A stretch of DNA of 64,000 nucleotides from Vibrio gazogenes. GTDB lineage: Bacteria; Pseudomonadota; Gammaproteobacteria; Enterobacterales; Vibrionaceae. How positions within the stretch are numbered: the stretch's first letter is position 1; each line of letters opens with the position of its first letter. The translations under genes and the position numbers were made by a program. Below are positions 15,500 to 24,948 of this stretch, piece after piece. The notes beneath the pieces are model-generated. The model saw only the letters and a program-made list of their open reading frames with translations. It was not told the origin of the DNA and did not search any database. The stretch is from NCBI RefSeq assembly GCF_002196515.1, contig NZ_CP018835.1, forward strand, positions 806,001 to 870,000, written 5' to 3'.

Positions 15500-17056
15500 C
15501 TAACCAGATGAGGCCCTCACCCGCTCAACCAATGTTGTTAAAGATGCCGGCTCACCAATATAGTAGCCCTGAGCCATATGGCATCCGATCTGATGGAGCA
15601 GTGCCAGCTGTTCTTTGGACTCTACACCTTCAGCCAGAATCGACAAGTTCAGATGCTTTGCCATATGAATCAACGTTGAAATCACATATCGATCTCGCTC
15701 GGAGTCCACCAGCGCATGGGTAAAGATTTGATCAATCTTCAAACAACTAATCGGGAGCTCTTTCAATCGTCCCAAACAAGAATATCCTATGCCAAAATCA
15801 TCAATGGCAACCTTGACACCAAGGGCACTCAAATCAGTGAGCTTCTGTCGGATATCATCAAATATGTCACTGACTAACGCAGGTTCCGTCAATTCTAAAA
15901 CAAGCTGATGCGGTGGGAATTTATAGTCTGCTAATGCCTGCTGAATTTGACTGACAAAATCACTCATCCAGAAATGCCGGGGGGTGATATTCACCCCCAA
16001 TCGCTGATCTTCCTGCAAAAAGGATGATGCATCTTCAAGTGCCTGATATAACGCCCACAAACCGATTTCTTCAATATGTCCGGTTTCTTCGGCAATCTGA
16101 ATCAATTGCGCGGTCGGTATCTGTTTTCCTTTCAATTCCCAACGAATGAGTGCTTCATAACCGGTGATCTGCTCATCCTTCAGGGATAACTGTGGCTGGT
16201 ATGCCATATGGAACGTTTTATCTTGCAACGCGGTTTTCAGATCAGATTCAAACTGATAGCGCGCATAGAGTATCTCGGCCATCCCAGAGGTATAGAGTTC
16301 AATCTGTCCTCTTTTGGTCACTTTAGAATGATACATGGCAATATCAGACGCTTTGAGTAAATCGGTTGCGGTATCCCCATCATGAGGATAGATCGCCACA
16401 CCGGCACTAAAACGTAACACCAGATCATTTTCATCTAAACGATAAGATTCTTCCTGTAAGGATTTAATTCGTTCCAGTATGGGAGCCAGCTCACCTTCAT
16501 CTGCCAGCTCGAGTAAAATCAAATATTCATCTCCGCCTAGACGCCCGACAATATCACTTTTGCGGATCGTATAACGCAGCCGCTCACCGAAAACCTGCAA
16601 TAACAAGTCGCCTTTGGCATGACCATAGGTATCATTAACCATTTTGAAATTATCCAGATCAATGAATATCACGGCTACCTGATACCCCAATCGTTCTGCT
16701 CGGTGTAACATTTGTGTTAAACATTCCAGTGAATAGACTCGATTTGGCAATTGGCTCACTTGATCGAAAAAAGCTTTATCCGATACTTCATGGAGAAGGT
16801 CTCGTAAATCCTGCATCCGACGATAAGCATAAAAAATCCCACCGATACCAAGCCAGAACACAACCAGCGTAATCTCATCCATTTCCCAGTGTTCATGTTG
16901 ACGACTAAAAAAGTAGAGTTGTTCGAACAGATCAACTTTGGCTATCAAAGAGATACCAGACAACATCAGAACAATCGCACAAATATAGAAAAGATCTCGT
17001 TTCGCTCGTGCCCGAATTTCTTTTTCTAAACTGGTCTGCATATATTTCTGTTTCAT
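15500..17056 (-). CDS. Membrane GGDEF-EAL cyclic di-GMP protein
   Basis: This 518-residue protein has two N-terminal membrane helices (about 20-45 and 63-80), a GGDEF domain at about 95-255 and an EAL domain at about 265-510. The cyclase motif is GGDEY, with RKSD (an RxxD inhibitory site) five residues before it. The phosphodiesterase set is essentially complete: EALIRW, NITPRHF, ELTEP, DDFGIGYS, KIDQIF, EGVES and QGYYIGEP. Either or both activities are possible; the EAL side looks intact. There is no sensory domain beyond the short periplasmic loop. The ATG at 17056 has a poor ribosome site. It is divergent from oppA. Confidence 0.93.
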   Translation of the reverse strand: MKQKYMQTSLEKEIRARAKRDLFYICAIVLMLSGISLIAKVDLFEQLYFFSRQHEHWEMDEITLVVFWLGIGGIFYAYRRMQDLRDLLHEVSDKAFFDQVSQLPNRVYSLECLTQMLHRAERLGYQVAVIFIDLDNFKMVNDTYGHAKGDLLLQVFGERLRYTIRKSDIVGRLGGDEYLILLELADEGELAPILERIKSLQEESYRLDENDLVLRFSAGVAIYPHDGDTATDLLKASDIAMYHSKVTKRGQIELYTSGMAEILYARYQFESDLKTALQDKTFHMAYQPQLSLKDEQITGYEALIRWELKGKQIPTAQLIQIAEETGHIEEIGLWALYQALEDASSFLQEDQRLGVNITPRHFWMSDFVSQIQQALADYKFPPHQLVLELTEPALVSDIFDDIRQKLTDLSALGVKVAIDDFGIGYSCLGRLKELPISCLKIDQIFTHALVDSERDRYVISTLIHMAKHLNLSILAEGVESKEQLALLHQIGCHMAQGYYIGEPASLTTLVERVRASSG

Positions 17057-17600
17057 TGTGATTTATCATATTTGGAGGAGTGTCGTCACCTGAAGTGTGT
17101 CTATGCCCCTGAGAAACAAATTAATTCAGCAGTGGTCAAACCAATGCTACCTTATGTAAAGCGTAGACCAGATCGTCATATTATTGACAAACTTATTGAG
17201 TAAAAAAAATACAATGCTATTCAAATATTCAGCAATAGCAGATGAAAATATCGCTCTCTCCCTACCAACAGAATAAACCCCCAATATAACGAGCAATATA
17301 AAATGTTGATGAAATGGATTTCATGAAACTCTTCTGTCTGCCTTTGCTGGCAAAAAACCAGACAAAACACCATGTTTAAAGTTTTAAAAAGATCAAATCA
17401 TTAATTTATAGTTAACTAAATGGCAAATTCATCTAAAAGTTGCTAGGGTAACGGGATATTTGTAAAGTGGGCATAATGAGTAAAGTCAACTTGTCCAACA
17501 TAGTGAATCCAGTATTTCTTTCAGTTATTCGGATACCTATATCGACACTCACTTTATGAATACGATCACGGATGTCATCACACAAAATCTGGAGTTTTAC
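17057..17600. other. Divergent intergenic region upstream of oppA
   Basis: This 544-bp AT-rich region serves the GGDEF-EAL gene on the left and the opp operon on the right. A TTGACA at 17184-17189 with AAATAC 17 bp later is a possible plus-strand sigma-70 promoter, and CATAAT near 17473 is another -10 candidate. No confident operator or gene is seen. A long opp leader is normal in enteric bacteria, where oppA is controlled by small RNAs. Confidence 0.5.
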
Positions 17601-19232
17601 ATGAATAAAAATAAGATTTCCCGAGCAATGATGCTGGGATTAGGCCTGACTCTAGCCGGCACAACATTTCCATCCTATGCAGCACACGTCCCCGAAGGAA
17701 CAAAACTTGCTCCGGTACAAGAATTGGTCCGGGGAAATGGATCAGAAATCGAAACGCTTGATCCACAGAAAGTCAATGGTGTTCCCGGAGCGAACGTAGA
17801 CAGAGACTTGTTTGAAGGTCTGGTCAATGAAGATGGCTACGGCAAACTTATCCCCGGTGTCGCAGACAAATGGGAAACCAAAGATAACAAAACATTTATC
17901 TTTCATCTCCGTAAAAACGCACAATGGTCCAATGGTGACCCCGTCACAGCAGATGATTTCGTCTACGGATGGCAACGGCTTGTCGATCCTGCAACCGCTT
18001 CACCTTATGCTGAATATTTGCAGTTAGGTAATGTGACCAATGCCGAAGATATCGTTGCAGGTAAGAAAGACAAATCAACGCTGGGTATTAAGGCACTCGA
18101 CGCTCATACACTTGAAGTCCACCTTGATAAACCCACGCCTTACTTTGTCAAAATGTTGGTTCACCAATCAACGTTCCCGGCACCACGTAAAGTTATCGAA
18201 AAATGGGGCAATAAATGGACTCGACCAGGACACTTTGTCGGCAATGGTGCGTACGTTCTGGACAAATGGGTCGTCAATGAGCGTTTAGTTCTCAAACGCA
18301 ATCCGCTTTACTGGAATAACGCTGAAACGATCATTAATAAAGTCACTTATCTACCGATCGAAAGTCAAAATGCTGAAATGAACCGCTTCCTCGCGGGTGA
18401 GATGGACTCCACCTACGAAATGCCGGTAGAACATTTCAAACGACTGAAGAAAGACCACCCTGAATCGGTTTCTGTCACCGGATATCTGTGTAACTACTAC
18501 TACGATTTCAATATGCGGAAAAAGCCATTTGACGATGTTCGAGTCAGAAAAGCACTCTCTTATGCAATTGACCGCGATATCATCACAAAGGCCATCATGG
18601 GCCAAGGACAGAAGCCAGCTTATGCCTTTACTCCGGACATTACTGCCGGCTTCACGCCACCGATGCCGGAATATGGCAAGTGGACACAGAAAGAGCGGAA
18701 CCAAAAAGCGCGTGAACTTCTGGCTGAAGCAGGTTACGACAAGGGTAATCCGTTAACATTGACGCTGATTTACAACACATCTGACAACCATAAAAAAGTT
18801 GCCACGGCGATTCAATCGATGTGGAAAAAAACCTTAGGCGTCAAAGTCAATCTGGAAAATCAGGAATGGAAAACATTCTTAGACAACCGTCGTCAAGGTA
18901 ACTTCGAAGTCGCTCGCGATGCTTGGTGTGGTGACTATAACGAAGCATCAACCTTCCTCTCTCAAATGCTCTCCAATAACAGCGGTAACTATGCCCACTA
19001 TCAAAGCAAAGCCTATGACAGTACCATGGAAAAAGCGATGGTGAGCACGTCTGACACTGAGCGTGCCAACTACTATGCCCAAGCAGAAAAGTTGATTGCG
19101 CAAGATATGCCCGTGGCTCCGACTTACCAGTATGTCAAAGCGCATTTACTCGCGCCTTACGTAGGGGGTTATCCGATCCATAATGCGGGAGACATGACTT
19201 ACACTCGGGATATGTATATTAAAGCAAAATAA
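17601..19232 (+). CDS. oppA: Oligopeptide ABC transporter, periplasmic binding protein OppA
   Basis: This 543-residue family 5 solute-binding protein is the same length as E. coli OppA. It has a signal peptide ending in SYAA. Typical segments are LDPQKVNGVPGANVDRDLFEGL, WSNGDPVTADDFVYGWQRL and VRKALSYAIDRD. It captures oligopeptides in the periplasm for import through OppBCDF, encoded directly downstream. The ATG at 17601 has GGAG seven bases upstream; an ATG 15 codons earlier lacks a ribosome site and would spoil the signal peptide. The 92-bp gap to oppB is larger than the other gaps in the operon, consistent with the higher expression usual for oppA. Confidence 0.96.
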   Translation: MNKNKISRAMMLGLGLTLAGTTFPSYAAHVPEGTKLAPVQELVRGNGSEIETLDPQKVNGVPGANVDRDLFEGLVNEDGYGKLIPGVADKWETKDNKTFIFHLRKNAQWSNGDPVTADDFVYGWQRLVDPATASPYAEYLQLGNVTNAEDIVAGKKDKSTLGIKALDAHTLEVHLDKPTPYFVKMLVHQSTFPAPRKVIEKWGNKWTRPGHFVGNGAYVLDKWVVNERLVLKRNPLYWNNAETIINKVTYLPIESQNAEMNRFLAGEMDSTYEMPVEHFKRLKKDHPESVSVTGYLCNYYYDFNMRKKPFDDVRVRKALSYAIDRDIITKAIMGQGQKPAYAFTPDITAGFTPPMPEYGKWTQKERNQKARELLAEAGYDKGNPLTLTLIYNTSDNHKKVATAIQSMWKKTLGVKVNLENQEWKTFLDNRRQGNFEVARDAWCGDYNEASTFLSQMLSNNSGNYAHYQSKAYDSTMEKAMVSTSDTERANYYAQAEKLIAQDMPVAPTYQYVKAHLLAPYVGGYPIHNAGDMTYTRDMYIKAK

Positions 19233-19324
19233 GTCATTCCGAGTTATTAAGACAGGGCTGTATGGCAGATGTCATACAGCCTTTCCATTTCACAGTTGCA
19301 ATTAAAATACACAAGAGTGAGTTT

Positions 19325-20245
19325 ATGCTTAAATTCATTGCGAAACGGATGCTGGAAGCCATACCGACGCTATTGGTGCTGGTCACAATATCCTTTTTTC
19401 TAATGCGCTTTGCGCCCGGAAGCCCGTTCTCTTCAGAACGCGCAGTTCCACCACAAGTTCTTGCAAACATCAATGCCGAATATGGTCTGGATAAACCAAT
19501 TAGTGTCCAGTACTTCACTTATCTGAAAAACATTTTGCATGGAGATTTCGGCCCCTCCTTTAAGTATAAAGATTTCAGTGTGAATGAGTTGGTCGGAAAA
19601 GCGTTACCGGTTTCAGCCAAAATCGGGGCGACAGCCTTCGTCTTTACGATCATTCTCGGTGTAGCGATAGGCACAATCGCGGCCCTGAAACAGAACACTT
19701 GGCTGGACTATTCATTAATGGCAACGACCATGTTGGGTATCGTGATCCCCTCCTTCGTCTTTGCTCCGGTGCTGATCTTTATCTTTGCGATTAATTTAGA
19801 GTGGTTACCCGCCGGGGGCTGGAATGACGGCTCTTTCAAATATATGGCTCTCCCCGTGCTTGGCATGTCATTGCTCTATATTGCAACGTTTGCCCGGATT
19901 ACCCGAGGCTCGATGATTGAAACCCTCAACAGTAACTTCATTCGGACCGCCAAAGCCAAAGGGCTTAATTATAGTTATATTGTCATTCGTCATGCTTTAA
20001 AGCCTGCGCTGTTACCGGTCGTATCTTATATGGGGCCTGCATTTGTCGGCATTATTACCGGTTCGGTGGTCATTGAGACAATCTTTGGTTTACCGGGGAT
20101 CGGGAAACTATTCGTCAACGCAGCCTTTAACCGAGATTATTCTCTGGTACTCGGGATTACCATCCTGATTGGATTTTTGTTTATTTTGTTCAACATGATC
20201 GTCGATATTCTTCTCGCTTATATCGATCCAAAAATCCGCTATTAG
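19325..20245 (+). CDS. oppB: Oligopeptide ABC transporter permease OppB
   Basis: This 306-residue inner-membrane permease is the exact length of E. coli OppB. It opens with LKFIAKRMLEAIPTLLVLVTISFFLMRFAPGSPF and carries the permease EAA-type loop (RTAKAKGLNYSYIVIRHALKPALLP) that docks to the ATPases. It forms the translocation pore with OppC. The ATG at 19325 follows GAGTGAG; a longer frame from 19262 adds a non-membrane extension without a ribosome site. Confidence 0.96.
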   Translation: MLKFIAKRMLEAIPTLLVLVTISFFLMRFAPGSPFSSERAVPPQVLANINAEYGLDKPISVQYFTYLKNILHGDFGPSFKYKDFSVNELVGKALPVSAKIGATAFVFTIILGVAIGTIAALKQNTWLDYSLMATTMLGIVIPSFVFAPVLIFIFAINLEWLPAGGWNDGSFKYMALPVLGMSLLYIATFARITRGSMIETLNSNFIRTAKAKGLNYSYIVIRHALKPALLPVVSYMGPAFVGIITGSVVIETIFGLPGIGKLFVNAAFNRDYSLVLGITILIGFLFILFNMIVDILLAYIDPKIRY

Positions 20246-20259
20246 AGAGAGGCAGACAC

Positions 20260-21162
20260 ATGATAGGAAAAAAAGACAATGTCCAAGCGCTGGAGCGATT
20301 TAGCGAGCAATTGGAAATTGAAGGAAGAAGCTTATGGCAAGATGCCAGAATGCGCTTTCTACGCAACAAAGCAGCAATGGTCAGTCTGGTCATTCTGGTT
20401 TTGATTACCTTGGCAGTCCTCATCCTGCCTTATGCAGCGACTTACAGTTTTGATGATACCGATTGGTATGCGATGAATGCAGCCCCTTCCGCCGAACATA
20501 TCTTCGGCACGGATGCGCTGGGCCGGGATTTGTATGTCCGTACCTTAATTGGTGGTCAAATCTCACTGGCTGTCGGTGTTCTGGGTGCGCTGGTTGCTGT
20601 CATTATCGGCACACTGTATGGTGCAGCTTCCGGATTTATCGGTGGTCGCGTGGACCGTGTCATGATGCGTATGCTAGAAATTTTGTACGCAATCCCCTTT
20701 ATGTTTTTCGTCATCGTGCTGGTGACTTTCTTTGGTCGTAACATCATGCTCATCTTTGTGGCTATCGGTGCAATCTCATGGCTGGATATGGCCCGGATTG
20801 TTCGGGGGCAAACCCTGAGCTTACGCAGTAAAGAATTTATCGAAGCGGCACATGTTTGTGGCGTTAGCCAGTGGAAAATCATTACCCGCCATATCGTCCC
20901 GAATGTACTGGGCATTGTGGTCGTCTATTCGACACTGCTTATCCCGACGATGATTCTGACTGAGTCGTTCCTCTCTTTCCTTGGTCTGGGTGTTCAGGAA
21001 CCACGGACAAGCTGGGGGGCTTTGCTGCAAGAAGGTGCAAATACGATGGATCTGGCAATCTGGCAGCTCGCATTTCCTGCGGCATTTATGATTGTCACTC
21101 TATTTTGTTTTAACTATGTTGGCGATGGATTGCGTGATGCACTCGATCCAAAAGACAGATAA
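20260..21162 (+). CDS. oppC: Oligopeptide ABC transporter permease OppC
   Basis: This 300-residue inner-membrane permease, partner of OppB, has the OppC-type N-terminal region (ARMRFLRNKAAMVSLVIL), the FGTDALGRDLYVRTLIGGQISLAVG segment before the core and the EAA loop (EAAHVCGVSQWKIITRHIVPN). It lies 14 bp after oppB and 14 bp before oppD. Confidence 0.96.
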   Translation: MIGKKDNVQALERFSEQLEIEGRSLWQDARMRFLRNKAAMVSLVILVLITLAVLILPYAATYSFDDTDWYAMNAAPSAEHIFGTDALGRDLYVRTLIGGQISLAVGVLGALVAVIIGTLYGAASGFIGGRVDRVMMRMLEILYAIPFMFFVIVLVTFFGRNIMLIFVAIGAISWLDMARIVRGQTLSLRSKEFIEAAHVCGVSQWKIITRHIVPNVLGIVVVYSTLLIPTMILTESFLSFLGLGVQEPRTSWGALLQEGANTMDLAIWQLAFPAAFMIVTLFCFNYVGDGLRDALDPKDR

Positions 21163-21176
21163 TCCGGGAGCACTGT

Positions 21177-22148
21177 ATGAACTTACTTGATGTAAAAGAT
21201 CTGCGGGTTGAATTCTCGACACCGGATGGCACCGTAACAGCCGTCAACGATCTGAACTTTTCATTAAAACAGGGGGAGACTCTGGGAATCGTCGGTGAAT
21301 CCGGCTCCGGAAAATCTCAAACTGTGTTTGCAATGATGGGACTACTGGCAAAGAACGGCAAAGTTTCCGGTAGTGCCCTGTTTGAAGGCCAAGAGATCCT
21401 GAATTTACCAGAAAAATCGCTCAATAAAATTCGCGCAGAGCAGATTGCCATGATATTTCAGGATCCAATGACGTCTTTGAATCCTTATATGAAAGTCAGT
21501 ACCCAGCTCATGGAAGTACTGATGAAGCATAAAGGCATGGGAAAATCAGAGGCATTCGAAGAATCAATTCGGATGCTGGAAGCGGTTAAAATTCCGGAAG
21601 CACGTAAGCGTATCAATATGTATCCCCATGAGTTTTCAGGAGGAATGCGCCAACGGGTGATGATCGCCATGGCCTTGCTGTGCCGCCCCAAATTGTTGAT
21701 TGCCGATGAGCCAACAACCGCACTTGATGTCACCGTTCAGGCCCAGATTATGGATCTGCTCAACGAGCTGAAATCAGAGTTCAACACCGCCATTATTATG
21801 ATTACCCACGATCTTGGTGTAGTCGCCGGCTCTTGTGAAAAAGTCTTGGTGATGTACGCAGGCCGAACGATGGAATATGGCAGCGTCAACGATATTTTTT
21901 ATCAGCCGAGTCATCCTTATGCTGAAGGCCTCCTGCGAGCGATTCCTCGTTTGGATACCGAAGGAGATGTTCTCCCGACGATTCCGGGTAACCCACCCAA
22001 TCTACTACGGCTCCCACCCGGCTGTCCTTATCAGGAACGGTGCCATCGGGTCACAGAACGCTGTAAACATGAAACACCAGCCCTGACAACGTTTGGCAAT
22101 CAACGCCAACGGGCCTGTTTTTCTGACTGGGAGACTTGGGAAAAATGA
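21177..22148 (+). CDS. oppD: Oligopeptide ABC transporter ATPase OppD
   Basis: This 323-residue ABC ATPase has a Walker A GESGSGKS, signature FSGGMRQRV, Walker B LLIADEPTTALD and switch His in ITHDLG. The C-terminal oligopeptide-transporter extension holds a CPYQERCHRVTERC cysteine cluster, the [4Fe-4S]-type motif seen in this subfamily. It powers peptide import together with OppF. Its stop overlaps the oppF start by 4 bp (ATGA). Confidence 0.95.
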   Translation: MNLLDVKDLRVEFSTPDGTVTAVNDLNFSLKQGETLGIVGESGSGKSQTVFAMMGLLAKNGKVSGSALFEGQEILNLPEKSLNKIRAEQIAMIFQDPMTSLNPYMKVSTQLMEVLMKHKGMGKSEAFEESIRMLEAVKIPEARKRINMYPHEFSGGMRQRVMIAMALLCRPKLLIADEPTTALDVTVQAQIMDLLNELKSEFNTAIIMITHDLGVVAGSCEKVLVMYAGRTMEYGSVNDIFYQPSHPYAEGLLRAIPRLDTEGDVLPTIPGNPPNLLRLPPGCPYQERCHRVTERCKHETPALTTFGNQRQRACFSDWETWEK

Positions 22149-23131
22149 ATCAGAAACCCTTACTACTTGATATCAAAGATCTGAAAGTTCATTTTCAGAT
22201 GGCTGCCAAATCAGCTTGGCCTTGGTCAAAGCCCACAGCACTCAAAGCCGTTGATGGCGTGAACGTCCGCCTGTACGAAGGTGAAACTCTGGGTGTGGTT
22301 GGTGAGTCCGGTTGCGGTAAGTCCACGTTTGCACGCGCGATTATCGGTCTGGTCAACGCGACGGAAGGTGAAGTACTCTGGCTTGGTCAGGACCTGACCC
22401 GAATGAAAGCCGTACAAAGACGGGAAACCCGTAAAGATATCCAGATGATCTTTCAGGACCCGCTAGCATCACTCAATCCACGGATGACGATTGGTGACAT
22501 CATTGCTGAGCCTCTCCGGACATTTTATCCGGAACTCTCTTCTCTGGAAGTGAAGGACCGGGTCAAAGAAATGATGATGCGTGTCGGATTATTGCCGAAC
22601 CTTATCAACCGTTATCCGCATGAATTTTCTGGCGGACAGTGTCAGCGGATTGGGATTGCTCGCGCCTTAATTCTGCGACCCAAAATGATCATCTGTGACG
22701 AGCCGGTTTCCGCACTGGACGTATCGATTCAGGCGCAAGTCGTGAACTTGCTCAAAGAGATCCAGCAAGAGCTTGGGTTAAGTCTGGTATTTATTGCTCA
22801 CGATCTCTCAGTGGTGAAACACATTTCTGACCGGGTCATGGTGATGTATCTGGGGAATGTCGTCGAGATTGGTGAATCCGATAAGCTGTTTGCAGCCCCG
22901 AAACATCCCTATACAACCGCTTTGATGACGGCAGTGCCAATTCCCGACCCAAATCTGGAACGAGAGAAAAAAATTCAGATGCTGGAAGGAGATCTCCCCT
23001 CGCCAATCAATCCACCATCTGGCTGTGTGTTCCGCACCCGCTGCCCGAAAGCGCAACCACAATGTGCCCAAAATAAACCGGTACTAAGTGGCGATGAACA
23101 TCATGCGGTCGCTTGCCCTATCGTGCTCTGA
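22145..23131 (+). CDS. oppF: Oligopeptide ABC transporter ATPase OppF
   Basis: This 328-residue ABC ATPase has a Walker A GESGCGKST, signature FSGGQCQRI, Walker B MIICDEPVSALD and IAHDLSVV. The C-terminal extension has CVFRTRCPKAQPQC, again a four-cysteine cluster together with a later AC. The ATG at 22145 overlaps the oppD stop. It is the last gene of the opp operon; an imperfect hairpin follows. Confidence 0.95.
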   Translation: MNQKPLLLDIKDLKVHFQMAAKSAWPWSKPTALKAVDGVNVRLYEGETLGVVGESGCGKSTFARAIIGLVNATEGEVLWLGQDLTRMKAVQRRETRKDIQMIFQDPLASLNPRMTIGDIIAEPLRTFYPELSSLEVKDRVKEMMMRVGLLPNLINRYPHEFSGGQCQRIGIARALILRPKMIICDEPVSALDVSIQAQVVNLLKEIQQELGLSLVFIAHDLSVVKHISDRVMVMYLGNVVEIGESDKLFAAPKHPYTTALMTAVPIPDPNLEREKKIQMLEGDLPSPINPPSGCVFRTRCPKAQPQCAQNKPVLSGDEHHAVACPIVL

Positions 23132-23144
23132 TTTGTGACCGAAA

Positions 23145-23183
23145 ACCTGAAGGCGAAGATATCTCACCTCATCGTCTTCAGGT
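23145..23183 (+). terminator. Possible terminator of the opp operon
   Basis: The arms ACCTGAAGGCGA (23145-23156) and TCGTCTTCAGGT (23172-23183) pair with one mismatch, 14 bp after the oppF stop. There is no real T-run, so it is a stabilising hairpin or a weak terminator. Confidence 0.45.
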
Positions 23184-23358
23184 ATCATCCTTAAGGGGGC
23201 TATTCCCAGGCCCCTGTCATACAAGCACATAACACTCACCACGTCCCTCAGCGAATAAGCGCACAACCCGAATCAAATTCAGCAATTTTGTTCAAGTTTT
23301 CCTAAATTGACTTTTTTATCATAAAATAAAAGTGATACGCAGCAGGTCAGATATTCAT

Positions 23359-24198
23359 ATGCGAACAGGCAATCATTTCAAATTTGAAAGCAGCACTGCG
23401 CTCGAGGGCGTCAAGATACTGACGGCAAATATGCACGATTTCAGTTATGACAAACATGCACATGAAGAATATTCTTTGGGTGTGACATTACGTGGCAGAC
23501 AAGATTTTTTCTGTTGTCACCGGTTTCATCAAAGCCCTCCCGGTGGCGTCATACTCTTCAATCCTGATGATGTTCATGATGGGCATTCAGGCGGTACAAC
23601 GGATTTGTCATATGTGATCACGTATATCCATCCTCAGACATTTCATGCCCTTTTTCTCGCACTGGGTGTGAAACCGAATCACAACGTCCGAGTCGAAGGT
23701 ACATTGTTTGACGATCTGATTCTCAAACAACAGATCCTGGCTTTCATCCACATCGTCAACAGCGGTTATCACTCGAAAATTGAACAGGAACTGGCCCTGT
23801 TTCGTTTAGCTCATACGCTGGTAAAAAAATCAGGGGCTTTATATGAAGCAAAGCCGCAACGACGTCAGGATGTCTTACTGAACCGAGCCAAATCCTTCAT
23901 TCTCAGTCAGTATCAGGACGATTTAATCGTCGATGATATTGCAGCGGTCGCGAATATGTCGAAATATCATTTTATTCGACTATTTCGGGCACAATTTGGG
24001 ATTACACCGCACCAGTACGTACTCAACTGCCGTATCAACGGCGCACAAAAAGCGCTGGAGTCCGGCCTCCCCGCCTCAGCAGTTGCACAAATGTTCCGCT
24101 TTGCAGACGTCAGTCATATGAACCGCCGCTTCAAAAAGCTCTATGGTATGACCCCGAAACAGTATCAAACGCAACTGAATCTGGTACCACAACGCTAA
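23359..24198 (+). CDS. AraC-family transcriptional regulator
   Basis: This protein has about 279 residues. The N-terminal half is a cupin-like sensing domain of the AraC_binding type (HAHEEYSLGVTLRGRQDFFCCH, then GGVILFNPDDVHDGHSG). The C-terminal part (about 185-275) holds the two helix-turn-helix motifs (LIVDDIAAVANMSKYHFIRLF and ASAVAQMFRFADVSHMNRRF) and the usual end GMTPKQYQ. The ATG at 23359 is taken as start; a GTG at 23332 is the alternative. The LysE-type exporter gene lies 49 bp downstream, so this protein probably controls it; AraC/LysE pairs are common. The effector is unknown, perhaps an amino acid. Confidence 0.9.
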   Translation: MRTGNHFKFESSTALEGVKILTANMHDFSYDKHAHEEYSLGVTLRGRQDFFCCHRFHQSPPGGVILFNPDDVHDGHSGGTTDLSYVITYIHPQTFHALFLALGVKPNHNVRVEGTLFDDLILKQQILAFIHIVNSGYHSKIEQELALFRLAHTLVKKSGALYEAKPQRRQDVLLNRAKSFILSQYQDDLIVDDIAAVANMSKYHFIRLFRAQFGITPHQYVLNCRINGAQKALESGLPASAVAQMFRFADVSHMNRRFKKLYGMTPKQYQTQLNLVPQR

Positions 24199-24247
24199 CC
24201 AGCAATATCATTTCTCCTGATAACCATCAAAACAGGTCTGTCATCTT

Positions 24248-24841
24248 ATGCTAGCAATATGGATTTATGCTCTGGGAATTATGTATTCCCCCGGTCCGGT
24301 GAACCTACTCAGTCTAAACGGTGGGATGCAGGGACACACGCGTCGCCACCTCGGATTTTTCTTTGGGGTGGCCTGTGCAATGTTCATCCTGTTTATCAGT
24401 TTAAGTTATCTTGGTCACTCACTCGTCAATGATGAGATTCTCCCTTATATCGCACTCTGCGGATGCTGTTACATTCTATATCTCGCCTGGCAGTTGATAC
24501 GCTCATCCGTGACATTCAAGTCATATACCGCCTTCACGCTTTCATTCAAAAGCGGGCTCATGATGCAACTACTCAACCCCAAAGGGCTGATTGCAACACT
24601 CCCCATTGCAACGATTCAGTTTCCGGCACAAAACATGACTGAAGGGCCGGTCATCTGGTGGTCTGTCGCACTATCGCTGTTTGCCGGATGTGCGCCCGGG
24701 AGTTATTCGGTGATCGGTGGGATTGTCGGGAAACACCTGCTGAATGCAATCTGGTTACAACGCATACAACACCTATTAGCTTTACTCTTGGTTTATACAG
24801 CATTCAGTATCGGCTACGAGCATATCTATAAAGCTTGGTAA
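24248..24841 (+). CDS. LysE/RhtB-family amino-acid exporter
   Basis: This 197-residue inner-membrane protein has about six hydrophobic segments. The family signature SPGPVNLLSLNGG is near the N-terminus, and QLLNPKGLIATLP lies in the middle. It is expected to export an amino acid or derivative by proton exchange. It follows the AraC regulator in the same direction. The ATG at 24248 gives the standard short periplasmic start. The substrate cannot be predicted from the sequence. Confidence 0.87.
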   Translation: MLAIWIYALGIMYSPGPVNLLSLNGGMQGHTRRHLGFFFGVACAMFILFISLSYLGHSLVNDEILPYIALCGCCYILYLAWQLIRSSVTFKSYTAFTLSFKSGLMMQLLNPKGLIATLPIATIQFPAQNMTEGPVIWWSVALSLFAGCAPGSYSVIGGIVGKHLLNAIWLQRIQHLLALLLVYTAFSIGYEHIYKAW

Positions 24842-24904
24842 CCTGTGTTCAGAACAACAACTAAAACGTCATGCTGTGCATCAATCGTTTGTTGATAGCA
24901 CCAT

Positions 24905-24930
24905 GAAAAACGGGCTCAGTAGAGCCCGTT
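24905..24930 (-). terminator. Rho-independent terminator of the oxidoreductase gene
   Basis: A 9-bp perfect stem (AACGGGCTC, 24909-24917, with its complement at 24922-24930) has a 4-nt loop. Read on the minus strand it is followed by TTTTTCATGG. It lies 18 bp after the oxidoreductase stop. Confidence 0.8.
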
Positions 24931-24948
24931 AGAGATAGAGATATACTC

